From positions 1,612,001 through 1,676,000 of the forward strand of contig JAALGY010000061.1 in NCBI GenBank assembly GCA_032358165.1: DNA of 64,000 nt, given 5' to 3'. This DNA is from Diplosphaera chodatii. Lineage: Eukaryota; Chlorophyta; Trebouxiophyceae; Prasiolales; Stichococcaceae. Positions 37,772 to 50,000 of the stretch are shown piece by piece. Under the pieces are notes generated by a model. It had not been told where the DNA came from and did not search any database. It saw only the letters and a list, made by a program, of their open reading frames with translations. How positions within the stretch are numbered: the stretch's first letter is position 1; each line of letters opens with the position of its first letter. The position numbers were made by a program, and so were the translations under genes.

Positions 37772-40700
37772 TCAAACATGTTTGCTCCAGGTCGGCCCAC
37801 GGCCGCTGGAGCGTTGCAGGCCCCGCGTGCTGAGGGCAGCGTCGGCACCTGGCTCTGTAGGCAGTGCCCGCTGCAGGCTGGTCCCGGCAGCGCCCGGCAC
37901 CTGGTACGCCCGGCGCAGGGGGCCTGCTGCCCTGGCAAACGTCGCCGCTGCTTCTGCTGCGGTGTGCACCGCCAACGGACCGCCGCCAGCTGTCGCGCTG
38001 TGTGGAGCGGCTGCCTCGCCTGCGGCGGCAGGGGGAGGTGCGGCAGCTGGAGCCACGTCCAGTTTCTGCGCCTGCCGCCGCAGCACCCCGATGTGCAGCG
38101 CCTGCCGCTGCTGCTGGTTGTGGCGCGCCAGCTGGAAGGTTGACAGCACGTGCTGCCGATAGGACATGCCCCACACCCGGCGCTGCTCGGCCACCTGGGG
38201 GCTCGCCAGCTGCGCCTGCGGTGTGGCCAGACAGCAAGGGGCGTCAGCCCAGCTGTATGCTGAGGACAGCTGCCAGGGGCGTCAGGTGCAATGCTGATGG
38301 CAACGACTGCCTAGGCTCTGCTCTGTGCAGCACTTCCAGGATGCAGTAAAAGGTCGTCTACTTTTAGTCCTGTAGCACACCTTGATGTCATCCTTTTCGA
38401 CCTTGGGCGGCTGCTGCAGCTTGGCGACCTTCCGTGAGGGCAGCATCGCCATCACCTCCAGCTGCGCGTACGCGATCATGTCCGGGTCGCACGCCGCGCA
38501 CGGCCGCCCGAAACATGCTGGCTTGTCCTTGGCCCCGCCTGTAGTGAGGCAGCGCCTGACGTGTCAGAGCATGCCGACAGGTATGCACCTCTGCGGTATG
38601 GCGCAGACACACTTCGAATGGCGCTTGCTTGATTACACACCTGCAGGTGGCCACGCTACAGGCGGCTCCTCACCGGGGGGCGCGGCCAGCAGCTCGGCGC
38701 AGCCGCCGACGTTGGTGCACACCACGCACAGCCCGCACAGCGCCGCCTCCAGGGTGCTGATGGGCAGCCCCTCGCTGATTGACGACTGCAGCACGGAGAG
38801 AGCTAGGGATCAGGCTGAGACTGCTTGTCAATGCAGCAGCAGCAACAATGGGACAATGGGGTGCGTCTTATCAGGGCGCTGAGAACCGCTGACCTGCAGG
38901 TAGCACCAGCCCTGGGCCAGCACAGCGGTGGGCTTGCCCAGGCCGCACAGCTCCACGTTCTTCGTCAGGTTCAGGTCTGTCACAAGGCCGCGGCAGCGCT
39001 CGACATAGCCCGCGTCAAAGGTCAGCGACCCATACACCAGCCTGGCAGCTGGTAGTCTGCAGCAGCAGCGGCAGGCAGCAGTCATGTCACTGGGCAAGAC
39101 GATTGGTCATTGGTCAGCAGCGGCAGCCTTCTTGCCTCACAAAATCACTGCCGCATCCGGCGGCAAAGCCTGGTGCTGCCCGCCGCTGAAGGAAGTGCGA
39201 GTCGTCACACCTGTGACGTGGTACTGGTGCACGATGATGGCGGCGGCGCGGATGGCCGACACGATGTCCTTCAGCGGCTACACGTGGCTCAGCATCACGG
39301 TCGTCGGCCGCGGCGGCCGCGGCGTGGTGCTGATGGGGTACTGGTCGATGTCCACCGCGTTGAGCAGCGGGCTGATGCGGCTGACTGCTGGCGGCCCCAG
39401 CCACGCCTGCAGAGTGGGGCAAGACTCATGGGCACGACGATGATGCCTCAGCAGGCTGCCGAGCAGCACTCAGCACAGGCCTCGGATAGGCGCAGCGTCT
39501 GGCAGAACATCACAGTTGTCACATTCAAAGGTACTTGGCAGGGGGACTGTTATTACGGTATGTTGAACCTGCGCACCTCCCACTTGGTGTTGAAGGTGGC
39601 GTTGCAGGGGATGATGAGGTCGGCGGCAGCGTACAGGCACTGCCCCGTCACGCGGTGCAGCCGGATCAGCTGCTCGCGCACGAACTGGGGCAGCGCGCGA
39701 CTCTCCAGGCAGTCCCAGTAGATTACCTAAGTAACGGCAGTGCTCATGCGAGTCGAGCACTTGCAGTTGTGCCCAGGGCCACACAAAACCTTGGTACGAC
39801 AGCCTCCATGTAGTACACCCTACTATCTGGTACGTAGGGTGATAAAGCCATCACTTGCTAGGTCAAGTGGAGACTGGCACCTATCAATTGGTGATTAGGA
39901 GATTCGACCATGGGCCGTGTCACCTTCTCGCGCATGAGCACGCCGTGGTCCCAAATCAGCAGCGCCTGGTTCTCCTTGCGCTGCACCACATTCCTCCAGC
40001 ACCTGCAGGGGACGCGAACGAACTCCGCCATTCACCTCTGGGCCAAGCAAGCTGAGGTCCGATCGAACTCACACATGTCGTTGCTGTCCTGTAGCAGTGC
40101 CGGCAAAGGTGTGGTGATGCGTGCCAGTGTTGGGGCTGGGCGCGGCTGCGACCCAGTGTCAGGGGCGGCGGCACACCTGCAGGCTGTGGTGGGAGGAGTG
40201 CACGACGTCGCCAGGGGGCAGGTTCGACGCCAGCGACTTGAGGTAGTGCTGCAGCAGGTCGTGGAAGGCGGCGAGCTCGGCGGGCGACGGCGCCGGTCGG
40301 GCGTCGCCATACATGCCCACCTGCGCCGCCTCCAGCATGCCGCCGACAAACTGCCGCACCTGCAGACTTGGCAGCAGCATGTGTGACACACGCTGTCCAG
40401 GAGGGTACTGCACAAAGGCCTTGTTTGGCTTTGCCCCATGTTTGTCTACCCAACCCGTCAGAGCCAAATCCGATGGAACTGGCGATGACGCAGAGCGAGC
40501 TGGCTCACATCTTCAAGCAGCTCACCGTGCTGGAGTCCCAGGTGATGTCCCAGCTGTAGGCCTGGAAGTAGGCGTGCATCTGCAGCACGCTGCCTGCCAG
40601 GGCCTCAAGGTCGGCGGCGCTCAGGCAGGACGCCTTGCACATGGCGCCCAGCATGCTGCCCAGCGCCGGCAGGAAGTTCTGTGCGATCGCCTGACTGGTG

Positions 40701-41399
40701 GTGGCCCTGTTCCTGCAGCAACAGCACGGCCGCCATCGTTAGCTCGGTACACAGCAACAAGTTCAGCACATCAATGGGCAGCGCCTTGCAAAATATATGC
40801 CCATGACTGGCAAGTCGACGGCGGCTGCGGGTACCGGAGATGGCACTGCATGATGGAAAGACAAGCGAGGACTTAGGAAACGCACCTGCGGGCCAGCTCG
40901 TGGAAGGGCACGTCGGCGGACAGGGACTGCGCGGGCGGGTTGTGCTGCGTGTCCCACTGCGGGATCAGGTCCACCCGCGCGACGTTGGCCCCCGGCACGA
41001 ACTTGGGCATGACCTGCGTTCCGGATACATGAGAATGGGTGGCAGCCCATCGAGGGAAAGGTATGCATCGCAGCCATACATACATGCAGAATGCAGCAAG
41101 CACCAGCACAATGCGACGCATGAAGCAGACTGCCTGCAGGCTGTTTGCTGCCATCGAGCAGCACAGTCATCCAGACGATCACCTGCTTCAGGTCGTTTGC
41201 GAGCTCGGCCTGGCAGCTCCACTGCACGTCCGGCAAACCGTCCAGCACGACCTGCCGGCAGGTGGCCACGCCGCCGCCGTCCATGGGGTAAGTGCCGGAG
41301 TCCATGGCCGTGACTCTCAGCTTGGTGGCGGCCGTCGCGGGCAGCCCGCCCGCCAGCTGCGAGGCCACCAGCCCAGCTCGGGGGCCTTCCGCGCCACCT
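37772..41399 (-). pseudogene. Decayed copy of the PelF-like GT4 domain
   Basis: All eleven GT4 exons of the neighbouring synthase can be found in order, for example TYPMDGGGVATCRQVVLDGL, VPGANVARVDLIPQWDTQHN, RQFVGGMLEAAQVGMYGDAR, LPQFVREQLIRLHRVTGQCL, LVYGSLTFDAGYVERCRGLV, CGLCVVCTNVGGCAELL and RRVWGMSYRQHVLSTFQLAR. It is broken in several ways relative to the intact copy. One base is missing at about 41371-41374. Two bases are missing at about 39988-40003. A TAG stop at 39278-39280 replaces a Tyr codon in the exon reading PTTVMLSHV. A C-terminal indel near 37800 makes the frame end SKHV instead of TELHAG. The membrane half is absent: upstream of 41400 there is only intergenic sequence. A truncated soluble product is conceivable but unlikely. 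Confidence 0.85.
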
Positions 41400-42665
41400 C
41401 TGCAGCGGTGAGCAAGACATGGAGGTGAATGCACAGAACCCTGAGTGTCTGATCATCCAGAGCGGCGGGAATGTAGAGGAAAGGACAATGCGATGACACC
41501 TACTGCAATGCCGCAGCCATGCATGGTAGGGGGATCGTATGAGTCCTTTGATCCGTGTGCATGGCCTCTGCTGGAATCTTTTGCAGCTGAGCACCAACAG
41601 AACATCTCATGTAGTGTGTAGTGATATGAAGCAGTGCAGTGCGTTGCTGTATTGTGATATTCACTTGAAGTCTTGTCACTCTATCTGCACCCAACCAAAC
41701 CCCCAACAACATGAGCATGGCTTCCTCCGTGCAGCCCCACTCAATGGCCATCAGGGCAGCTGGTACATGTGGTGTGTGTCGTGCCCCGCCATCCGTCGCC
41801 TCCCATCATCTGACCAGCCTAGCATCATCATGCAGGCCCACGAAACCGGGTGCCACGGGGCAGCACGTGGCTCGATGGAGACTCGGTTGCTGACCTTGAC
41901 ACCGTTTCACTTCCAGCTGTTCTGATCCTTCTTTGCACACGCATGCAATATACATGTTCAAACATGCGATGCAACCAGAAGGTCCTCTCAACGCGTTATT
42001 CATCTGACAATCTCAGCAACACAAGCTCTCAAGTCATACAGGTATCACATCAATAAGCAATGTCGGTGCAGAAATCTGCACCCACACACATCTCGCATCG
42101 TCACTATTGAGTTAAAGAATTCGAAGACCGGAATGTGACTCTTTTTGCACGGGCACTGTTCCTGACGCAAGCCTGCAGTCGAGTAGCACTAGAGCAGGCG
42201 CAGGCAGCCAACCAGAGCACTGCAGCGGACGTGCACGCGAGTCGGAAAGTCGTGCTGACGCACGGTTACGTGATTCGCGTTCCATTCTTAGGTTGTAAGG
42301 CCGCGAGCGGGCGACTTGCTCGTTACATTCCGGTCTTAAAGAACCGAACCACACAACATAAGAAGTGTAAGTCGACGTGAGAGTCTGTCTGAGATTGTCG
42401 GCGTGTGTCATGCACAATTGAACAATCACCGAGGTCCACTGGACTCGAACTACTATAGTTGCCGCCATAGTCGCGTTGGCGGCGGCAGACGGCGGCAGCA
42501 GCTAGCTAACAGGGGCAACGGTACGGCACAAAGGTCGCTTGGTACAGGCTGTAGCGATGCAGTGCTTGCCGCTGCGGGTTTGAAGAACAGAGGCCGATCG
42601 CTGCGCCATCTGGGCAGCTGTTATGTCACTGCCAAGCGGTGCGCTTGAAGCTGCGCTGTTCCCCT
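41400..42665. other. Intergenic, no supported gene
   Basis: Between the 5' edge of the GT4 pseudogene and the stop of Z3. Likely includes a duplication breakpoint, because the intact GT4 copy continues into membrane-domain exons here whereas nothing similar is present. Confidence 0.5.
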
Positions 42666-45302
42666 CTAGACAAGCGGCGGGGACATCAGCCGGTAGCGTG
42701 GCATCCACTTCGCTGGGCTGGCCAGCGGCGGCGGGTGCACCTGCATCCTCCCGGCAGCTGCCTGGAACACAACGAGGGGCCTGAGACGTCGATCACAGCA
42801 GCAACACAGGCAACGGAGGCACTCGCGTTGACTCCAAACAGACACCTTGCCAACGTGTTGTGTATGGACCAGCGAAGCCCAACCTAGCCTCGCTCTGTAC
42901 ACGACATGAACCCAGTACCGGCAGCTGCTGTCAGGCTCACCTGACGATAGGCTTCCAGCATGCCCGCCTGTGCGCCCAGGTGCGAGCCAGCGCCTGATGC
43001 CGGAGCGGGGTCCCCCCTGGGGGCCTCGTGCTGCAGCGGGATGCAATCGCCCAGTGGCGGCTGGGGAATGACCCCGGCCAAGAAAGGCGGCCAGATCGGT
43101 TGCTGCTGCAGCAGCTGCTGTTGCTGCTGCTGCGGCGGCGGCGGCGGTGGCCACGGCTGCGGCGACGACAGCAGCTCACCCGGCAGATGCAGGTCGGCCG
43201 CAGGGGGAGCAAAGCCATTGCTGGCAGCCAGCAGAGCGTCAGGTGCAGCCTCAAGGCCCCATAGCGTGGCCCCAGCTGCCGGCCACCGAGTGCTTGAGGC
43301 TTCAGGCGGCGATTCCTGCTGCATGGCTGCAGGGGAGGCGTCGGCAGCGTACTCTGGTCTGCCAGATATGGCGGCGAGCACGGCGGCAAAGTCGGCGGCA
43401 CTGAGCGACAGCAGTGCCAGCCCGCCGCCGCCGTCGCGCATCATGCGGTGGGGCTGTTGGCAGCCAGCAGTCGCAATCGTGTGCTGCTGCGGCGGCACCA
43501 TGCCGCCCCCAGCCGTGCAGCTGCCAGCCGGCGGCCGGGTTTCATCCGCAGCAGCCCGCATGGCAAAGGTGGCCGTGATGGCGGCATGCCGCTGAGGCGA
43601 GCCATTGTGCTGTGGTGCATATCCTGGGGCAGCCTGGCTGAGGATGGGCCCGGCGCTCTGCGCCTGGCGCAGACGATGGGGCGAGGCCGGCGGCAGCGGC
43701 GAGGCGGCCACGGTCGCTGGCGTGTCATTCGCGCTGAAGCTGCGATGCAGGGCAGGCGCCGCCGGCTCGTGCCAGCCCGCCGTAGTGGCGAGCGCCGGCG
43801 CTTTCCTGCCGCTGTGGCGCTGCAGGGCCGAGGGGCTGGTGGCAGCCTGCAGCAGGGCACCCAGCAGCATGTGATCCGACTGCACATCTATCCACACAGT
43901 CACCAGCAGGCCCACAGGCCCTGCCAGCCACAGATAGCAGCTGCTGGACGTTCAAGTGGCATGCGGGATGCCAGATGGGCCACAGGTGCTGCAAAGGTGA
44001 CGAGGCACAATGGCCCCTTGGCCCAGCTGCCTGGTATGACCTGGATCTCGGCGATCGCGTCCATGAGGGCGGTTACCAGCTGCCCCACCGGCGGCGGCGC
44101 TGCAGGGGGCCCCCGCCGGCTGTAGGCGGCTTGGCCGTCGCCGGTGGTGACGGTGGGCCTGTACCCGATCCTCCCGGGGCTTGCAGCGGCGGCGGCGGGG
44201 CAAGCCGCTCGCCCCCGCCCCCAACCAGCGTCCAGGCCCGCTGGCGCGCTGCACAGCACAGCCACCGGGGTTCACATCAGAGGTCTCTGCTCCTAAACGG
44301 CTGGGTCACACATGCGATGGCGTGGGCATCCGCACACAGGCTAGCTACTGCAGTGCCTGGCAGAGATTCTGCAACCGTTGATGTGCCTGGTTCATCGTCT
44401 GCGCACCTGAGCTGGGTCGTGAGTGCTGCATGTGCCGTTGCTGTGGAGCCGCACTGCACGCCTGGCGGGAATGAAGCGCTCGGCTGCAGCGGCGCAGACC
44501 GCGGGGTCTGCGGCGGCGGGGGCGGCAGCGGCGGCAGGGGCGCCTGCGGCGGCGCGGCCGGCTGCAGCAGCGGGTCCGACCACAGCTGCAGGGCGGGCTG
44601 CTGCGCCAGAATGTCCTCGCTGGTTGCCCGGCGCAGGGGCCGCTCCTGCACCACATGCACCGGCGCCAACCATTGCAATGATCGCATCGCCTCCTTGATA
44701 CGACCGGCATGGTGCCATGCGCTGGGGGCCCCAGTTGATCGGCAATGGCAACGGCCACCTGCTCCTGGGTGGAGCGCGCACGCCGCCGCTTGATGGCCTG
44801 CCGCGGCGCCGCCAGGCCGCTCAGGCACCCTGCAGGGCGGGGGCCCGCGGTTGCGAAAGTCTAGCAACAGCTCAGCCTCTGAGCAGGCAGCAAGGGACGC
44901 CATGGGCTCGCTGCTGAGCACTACGGAGCGGCGTGAAGGTGTCCATCTGGGATGGGCACGTAGGAGTGCCAGTTCTGAAGCTAGTTGCCTAGGACCGTGC
45001 GTCAAGTTGGGCCATCGCTCACCCAGGTGCGGCCGCGACGGCGCCAGCTCCCTGGCGCATCTCGGACACAACCTGCGGTGACAAAGGCCCCTGGTCAGCG
45101 GGCCCCTGCCTGCCGTACTCGTGTTCAGCGCGGGAACTGTTGTCAGCACAGTGGGACTCGATAGGAGGTTTCGGCACACAGGCTGCCCGTTGCCTGGGAC
45201 AGCTGACGAGCAGCGTCCAGAGCCATCGCGGACTTGAGCTCCTGGCCGTGTCCTCCCTGGCGGGGTTTCGCGCGCGGCGGCGCCCGGAAGTGCTGGCGAA
45301 GC
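42666..45302 (-). CDS. Zinc-finger putative regulator, paralogue Z3, N-terminal finger not found
   Basis: Recognisable exons: 45234-45302 (LRQHFRAPPRA then QGGHGQELK), 45023-45072 (CPRCARELAPSRPHLGC, keeping C-x2-C-x9-H-x2-C), 44759-44829 (LSGLAAPRQAIKRRRARS), 44338-44645 (ERPLRRATSEDILAQQ then a Pro-rich run), 44041-44248 (ending QLVTALMDAIAEIQ), 42941-43879 (Gln/Pro/Ala-rich) and 42666-42761 (ending RYRLMSPPLV). They join in phase. Upstream of 45302 I could not find the exons for the CPxDGC finger that Z1 and Z2 have, and no proper AG acceptor sits at the expected place. Two donors (GTCCGC, GTCATA) are poor. It may be a decaying copy, or have a different 5' end. The given 5' limit is where similarity stops, not a start codon. 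Confidence 0.55.
43075..43150 (-). repeat. Polyglutamine/polyproline tract in Z3
   Basis: CAG/CAA and CCG-type runs encode PPPPPP QQQQQQ LLQQQ. A low-complexity tail like those of Z1 and Z2. Confidence 0.75.
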
Positions 45303-47013
45303 CCGCGGACAAGCGCTTACAGAGTGTTGGAGGTGCGCGGCAAAGGTCACCAACGGTACGCGCGCTGGTCCGCAGCGGCAGCCAGAGTCAAATGCTGGGT
45401 ATGCGACGTAGCCAACACAGCGCTGTGCATGCAGAGACATTGGATGGAGGCAGCCAACAGAGATCGTGACCAGCAGCTGCAGCGTCGTCAGCTAGCACAG
45501 CTCAGGGAGACACGGGAAGGCAGGGCTAGGGAAGGTGCGGCGCAGCAGTCAGCAAGGATTAAGAGGTGCAGCCTACCTCCAAAGCTCAACGTAGGTGCGG
45601 TGGCAGCCTGCGCGCACGGAAGATGCCAGATTGGGGCTTGACGCGGACACATGACATCACTTGGAGTGCAGCAAGCACGGGCATGCCGACCACACTACTG
45701 ATATCCGTCATCAAGCTGTCAGGCCGCTCGCCTGGGTATGGGCATATGAAGTCGGGAAGGAGCGCGTCTGCGCTGGATGCACCGCCGTCACTCATGACCG
45801 TGTTACGCTACCAGCTAGGGCTATAGTCACTACAGGCGAATTTATTGCAGGCGCTGCTCAGCTGTTCGACACTCTGCTGCAGCGCAACAGCAAGCTGCAA
45901 TCTTTCCCTGACCGCCGCACGGTGCAAGGTGCTGGCCTGCCAGCTTCGCAGCAAAAGCGATACAGCGAGGCGACGCCCAAAATGGGACCATTAGGCCGCG
46001 CACGGAGCCGCTGGGACCCCGGTACCCACTGACTGCCCTCAAACTCTTACAATCGCGATCGCGCCATGCGCTGAAGCGCTGCAAGCGACGACCGCTGGAA
46101 ATCAACGTCACGGTGTGTCGAGGTGGGCAACAACACTTGAGCATGCCGCCTGTTCAAGGCACAGCCGGTGGCGTGAAAGCTCACTGGCCTTGAAATGCGC
46201 TGTTAGTACCATTGGGGTTGAGCTGTGCCTCGCTGATCTGTGCTCTGGCGAGCGGCAGAACTGCTGACGGTCATGTTGGGGTGCCGCGGGGTAGGTTGGA
46301 CGGAAGCCGCACGTGTCATCTGCTGACCTTTGCGTTGGGACGGAAAGGTCACGCCAACACAAGATGACTGATCAAACCCCGAGTGGGTCGGTGCCTGTCG
46401 ACAACGCCTCAACGTATATCGTGTTGTGCGGGGCTGACAAGCAACTGCCGGTCGCTCAGACACCTCTCGCTCAGCATGCATCTCATGTGCAGCCGTCATG
46501 CACATCAACAGCCACATGCAGGATGCATGCTATGTGGCGGCAGGTGGCAGCATGCTCACTGGCTGCCATGCAAAGATCAGTCGATGTAGCAAGCCTGGCT
46601 CCATATGCTTACACCATCCTGCAGACTACTGCCTTCAAATATGCCTAAGCGTAGCAATCTGTGCGAGCACACCGTTCAGCAGAGACAAACCACAAGCATG
46701 ACCAACAGTGCGCTGACATCTCAGGGTACTGTGTTCAATCAGTAATACTTCCTGTACCAGGCCTGAATCCAAGGTCTTCGTAGGCAGGCATGCTGCCCTG
46801 TCCTGAAAGAAATGTACTCCTTGCTGCCGTCTGGGATAGTATGGTGATGAAAATTGCAAGCACGCGCACTTGCACAATGCTGCTGAAGCGGAAGCACCCT
46901 AGAACCTATGGTGGGGCAGGCTGCCAGCGTACACCAGCCCCAGGGCGTGATTGTCTATTGTTAAAACAAGATACTCATGTCGCGACGCCCACGCAGCTGC
47001 AGTGCGTGCCATG
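45303..47013. other. Gap between GT4 synthase 3' end and Z3
   Basis: Should contain the 3' untranslated region of the synthase gene, the Z3 promoter and possibly undetected 5' exons of Z3. No frame here gives a recognisable motif. Confidence 0.4.
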
Positions 47014-50000
47014 CTACCCGGCGTGCAGCTCTGTCAGCATCATGGACTTTCGCTCCAGGTCGGCCCACAGCGGCCGGGAGCGCTCCGTCTCTGCTGCCCG
47101 CACGCCCCGCTGCAGCCGCTTGCCGATGTTGCCGTCGGAGGCTGGCCCCGATGCCGAAGCATGCCGTGGGGCGGCCCTGGTGGCGCCCGGCATCTGGTGC
47201 GCCCGGCGCAGGGGCCCCGCTGCGGCCGCGACCGCCGCCGCCGCTGCGGTGTGCACCATCATATTATCATCGCCGGCTGTGGCGCTGTGCGGAGACGCCG
47301 GCTCGCTGGCGGCGGCGAAAGAGTCGCCAGCCGCTGTGGACACGTCCAGGTTCTGCGCCTCCCGCCGCAGCACCCCGATGTGCAGCGCCTGCCGCTGCTG
47401 CTGGTTGTGGCGCGCCAGCTGGAAGGTCTCCAGCACGTGCTGCCGGTAGGACATGCCCCACACCCGGCGCTGCTCGGCCACCTCGGGGCTTGCCAGTCGC
47501 TCCTGCAGCACGATCGAGCACACAGCTGAGCACCTTGGTCACAATGATCACGTGTGAGCACGGCAGAAGCAGGATCAAAATGCTTGCCCGAATGTGACCA
47601 GGGTAGCAAACCCTAGCACAGCACAACCCTCAACAGCCACCACCATGCCTAGCCAGCACGCCATTGCACAGCCGATGGTCAGCTCTAAGTTTTCCTTCTA
47701 CAGACTCTATGCTCTGTCTTATGAGCTCCGCACCTTGATGTCGTCGCTGTCGACCTTGGGCGGCTGCTGCAGCTTGGCAACCTTGCGCGAGGGCAGCATC
47801 GCCATCACCTCCAGCTGCGCGTACGCGATCATCTCAGGGTCGCACGCCGCGCACAGCCGCCCGAACCATGCTGGCTTGTCCTTGCCGCCGCCTGCAGCGA
47901 AGCAGTGCCTGACACGTCATAAGCATGTCAATGGATGTGTGGCCCTCTACAGCAGCTGAGCTGCGTCACCAATGAACTGGCACTCGCTGACCATCCCCCA
48001 AAGCAGCAAGCGTGACAGGCGTGCTGGGCCTAACGCTCACCAGGGGGCGCGGCCAGCAGCTCGGCGCAGCCGCCGACGTTGGTGCACACCACGCACAGCC
48101 CGCACAGCGCCGCCTCCAGGATGCTGATGGGCAGCCCCTCGCTGATGGAGGACTGCGGGCATCAGACACGACAACGATGTAAGACCAGGCTTCTATTTGC
48201 AGTCAGATCACCATTAACCACAGCATTGGGCACGCAAGGCTTGCGAGGATGCTCATGCCAGCAGGACAGCACGGCTGCTGACCTGCAGGTAGCACCAGCC
48301 TTGGGCCAGTACTGCGGTGGGCTTGCCCAGGCCGCGCAGCTCCACATTGTTGGTGATGCCCAGCTCAGCGACGAGGCCGCGGCAGCGCTCAACATAACCC
48401 GCGTCAAAGCTCAACGACCCGTACACCAGCAGCTGGTAGTCTGCAGGTGGCATTTGCAGGCAAGAGCAGTTCAGTGCTAGGAGTAGAGCTGGCGTAAGGT
48501 GGCAGCAGTGACTTTAACAATAGTAGGCTATGCAGAATGGCAGCATTTGGCAAGCGCAGCGGATGCAGCGTGCTCCACACCTGTGACATGGTATGTGTGC
48601 ACGATGATAGCAGCAGCCCGGATGGCCGAAACGATGTCCTTCAGCGGGTACACGTGGCTCAGCATCACGGTGGTCGGCCGCGGCGGCCGCGGCGTGGTGC
48701 TGATGGGGTACTGGTCGATGTCCACCGCATTCAGCAGCGGGCTGATGCGGCTGACCGGCGCGCCCAGCCACGCCTGCAGATGGCGTCACAACCTCTGGAA
48801 TGTTGACTGAGCTGCAGACCACTCTTTTAAAGCGGAGACAGGCTTCGCAGCGGTATATGATGTGCTGGTTCAGTAGTTTCGGCAACGTTACTGCTTGGCA
48901 TGGTGGTGAGTCAAGGTGCGCACCTCCCACTTGGTGTTGAAGGTGGCGTTGCAGGGGATGATGAAGTCGGCGGCAGCGTACAGGCACTGCCCCGTGACGC
49001 GGTGCAGCCGGATGAGCTGCTCGCGCACGAACTGAGGCAGCGCGCGGCTCTCCAGGCAGTCCCAGTAGATCACCTGTTGTACACAAAACACGACAAATGA
49101 GCTATTCAGCTATTCCTACTAGGATCCATGCAGCCCCTGCAGTACTGGGATGGCATGCCGATTCAAGGTCAAGATTAGAGCTTTGAACGGGGTGGTCACC
49201 TTCTCACGCATGAGCACGCCGTGGTCCCAGATCAGCAGCGCCTGGTTCTCCTTGCGCTGCACCACGAGACCTCCCAGCGCCTGCAGGGTGTCAGGCATTG
49301 CCTTGAGTCATCTACAGGCCAAGCCAAGGAAGCCCCCGATCGACCTGCCACTGATCACAGGGTCTGCTGCGCCTCAGCAGCAGCGCTCATACATGTTTGC
49401 AAGGGCTGGGCGCTTGTCCCAGGGGCACCACCCACCTGCAGGCTGTGGTGGGAGGAGTGCACGACGTCGCCGGGCGGCAGATTTGACGCCAGCGACTTGA
49501 GGTAGTGCTGCAGCAGGTCGTAGAAGGCGGCAACTTCGGTGGGCGAGGGCGCCGGCCGGGTGTCCCCGTACATGCCCACCTGCGCCGCCTTCAGCATGCT
49601 GCCGACAAACTGCCGCACCTGCAGTACGGGGGAAGATGCACATATGAGACACGCTGATCAGGATGTCACTGCAGAAGCGTCTTGGATTCCTTTCTGACCA
49701 AGACAAAACCAGATGGAAGCGGCTCGATGCAGGAATGGAGCTGGTAGGTCTGCTTGTGGGTGCAAATGTTGTTACTGCTTGGCTGACTGGCTCACCATGC
49801 TGGAGTCCCATGTGATGTCCCAGCTGTAGGCCTGGAAGTAGGCGTGCATCTGCAGCACGCTGCCCGCCAGGGCCTCCAGGTCGGCGGCGCTCAGGCAGGA
49901 CGCCTTGCACATGGCGCCCAGCATGCTGCCCAGCGCCGGCAGGAACTGCTCCGCGATCGCCCTGCTGGTGGTCGCCTTGTTCCTACGGTTGCAGCCCATC

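Larger units (their letters stand above)
33256..41399. repeat. Segmental duplication, GT4-zinc-finger unit, copy 2
   Basis: On the minus strand: GT4 part (41399 to 37772, decayed), then zinc-finger gene Z2. The partner is 42666-50630: the GT4 end of the membrane synthase, then Z3. Exon order and sequence of the GT4 part match throughout. Confidence 0.8.
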
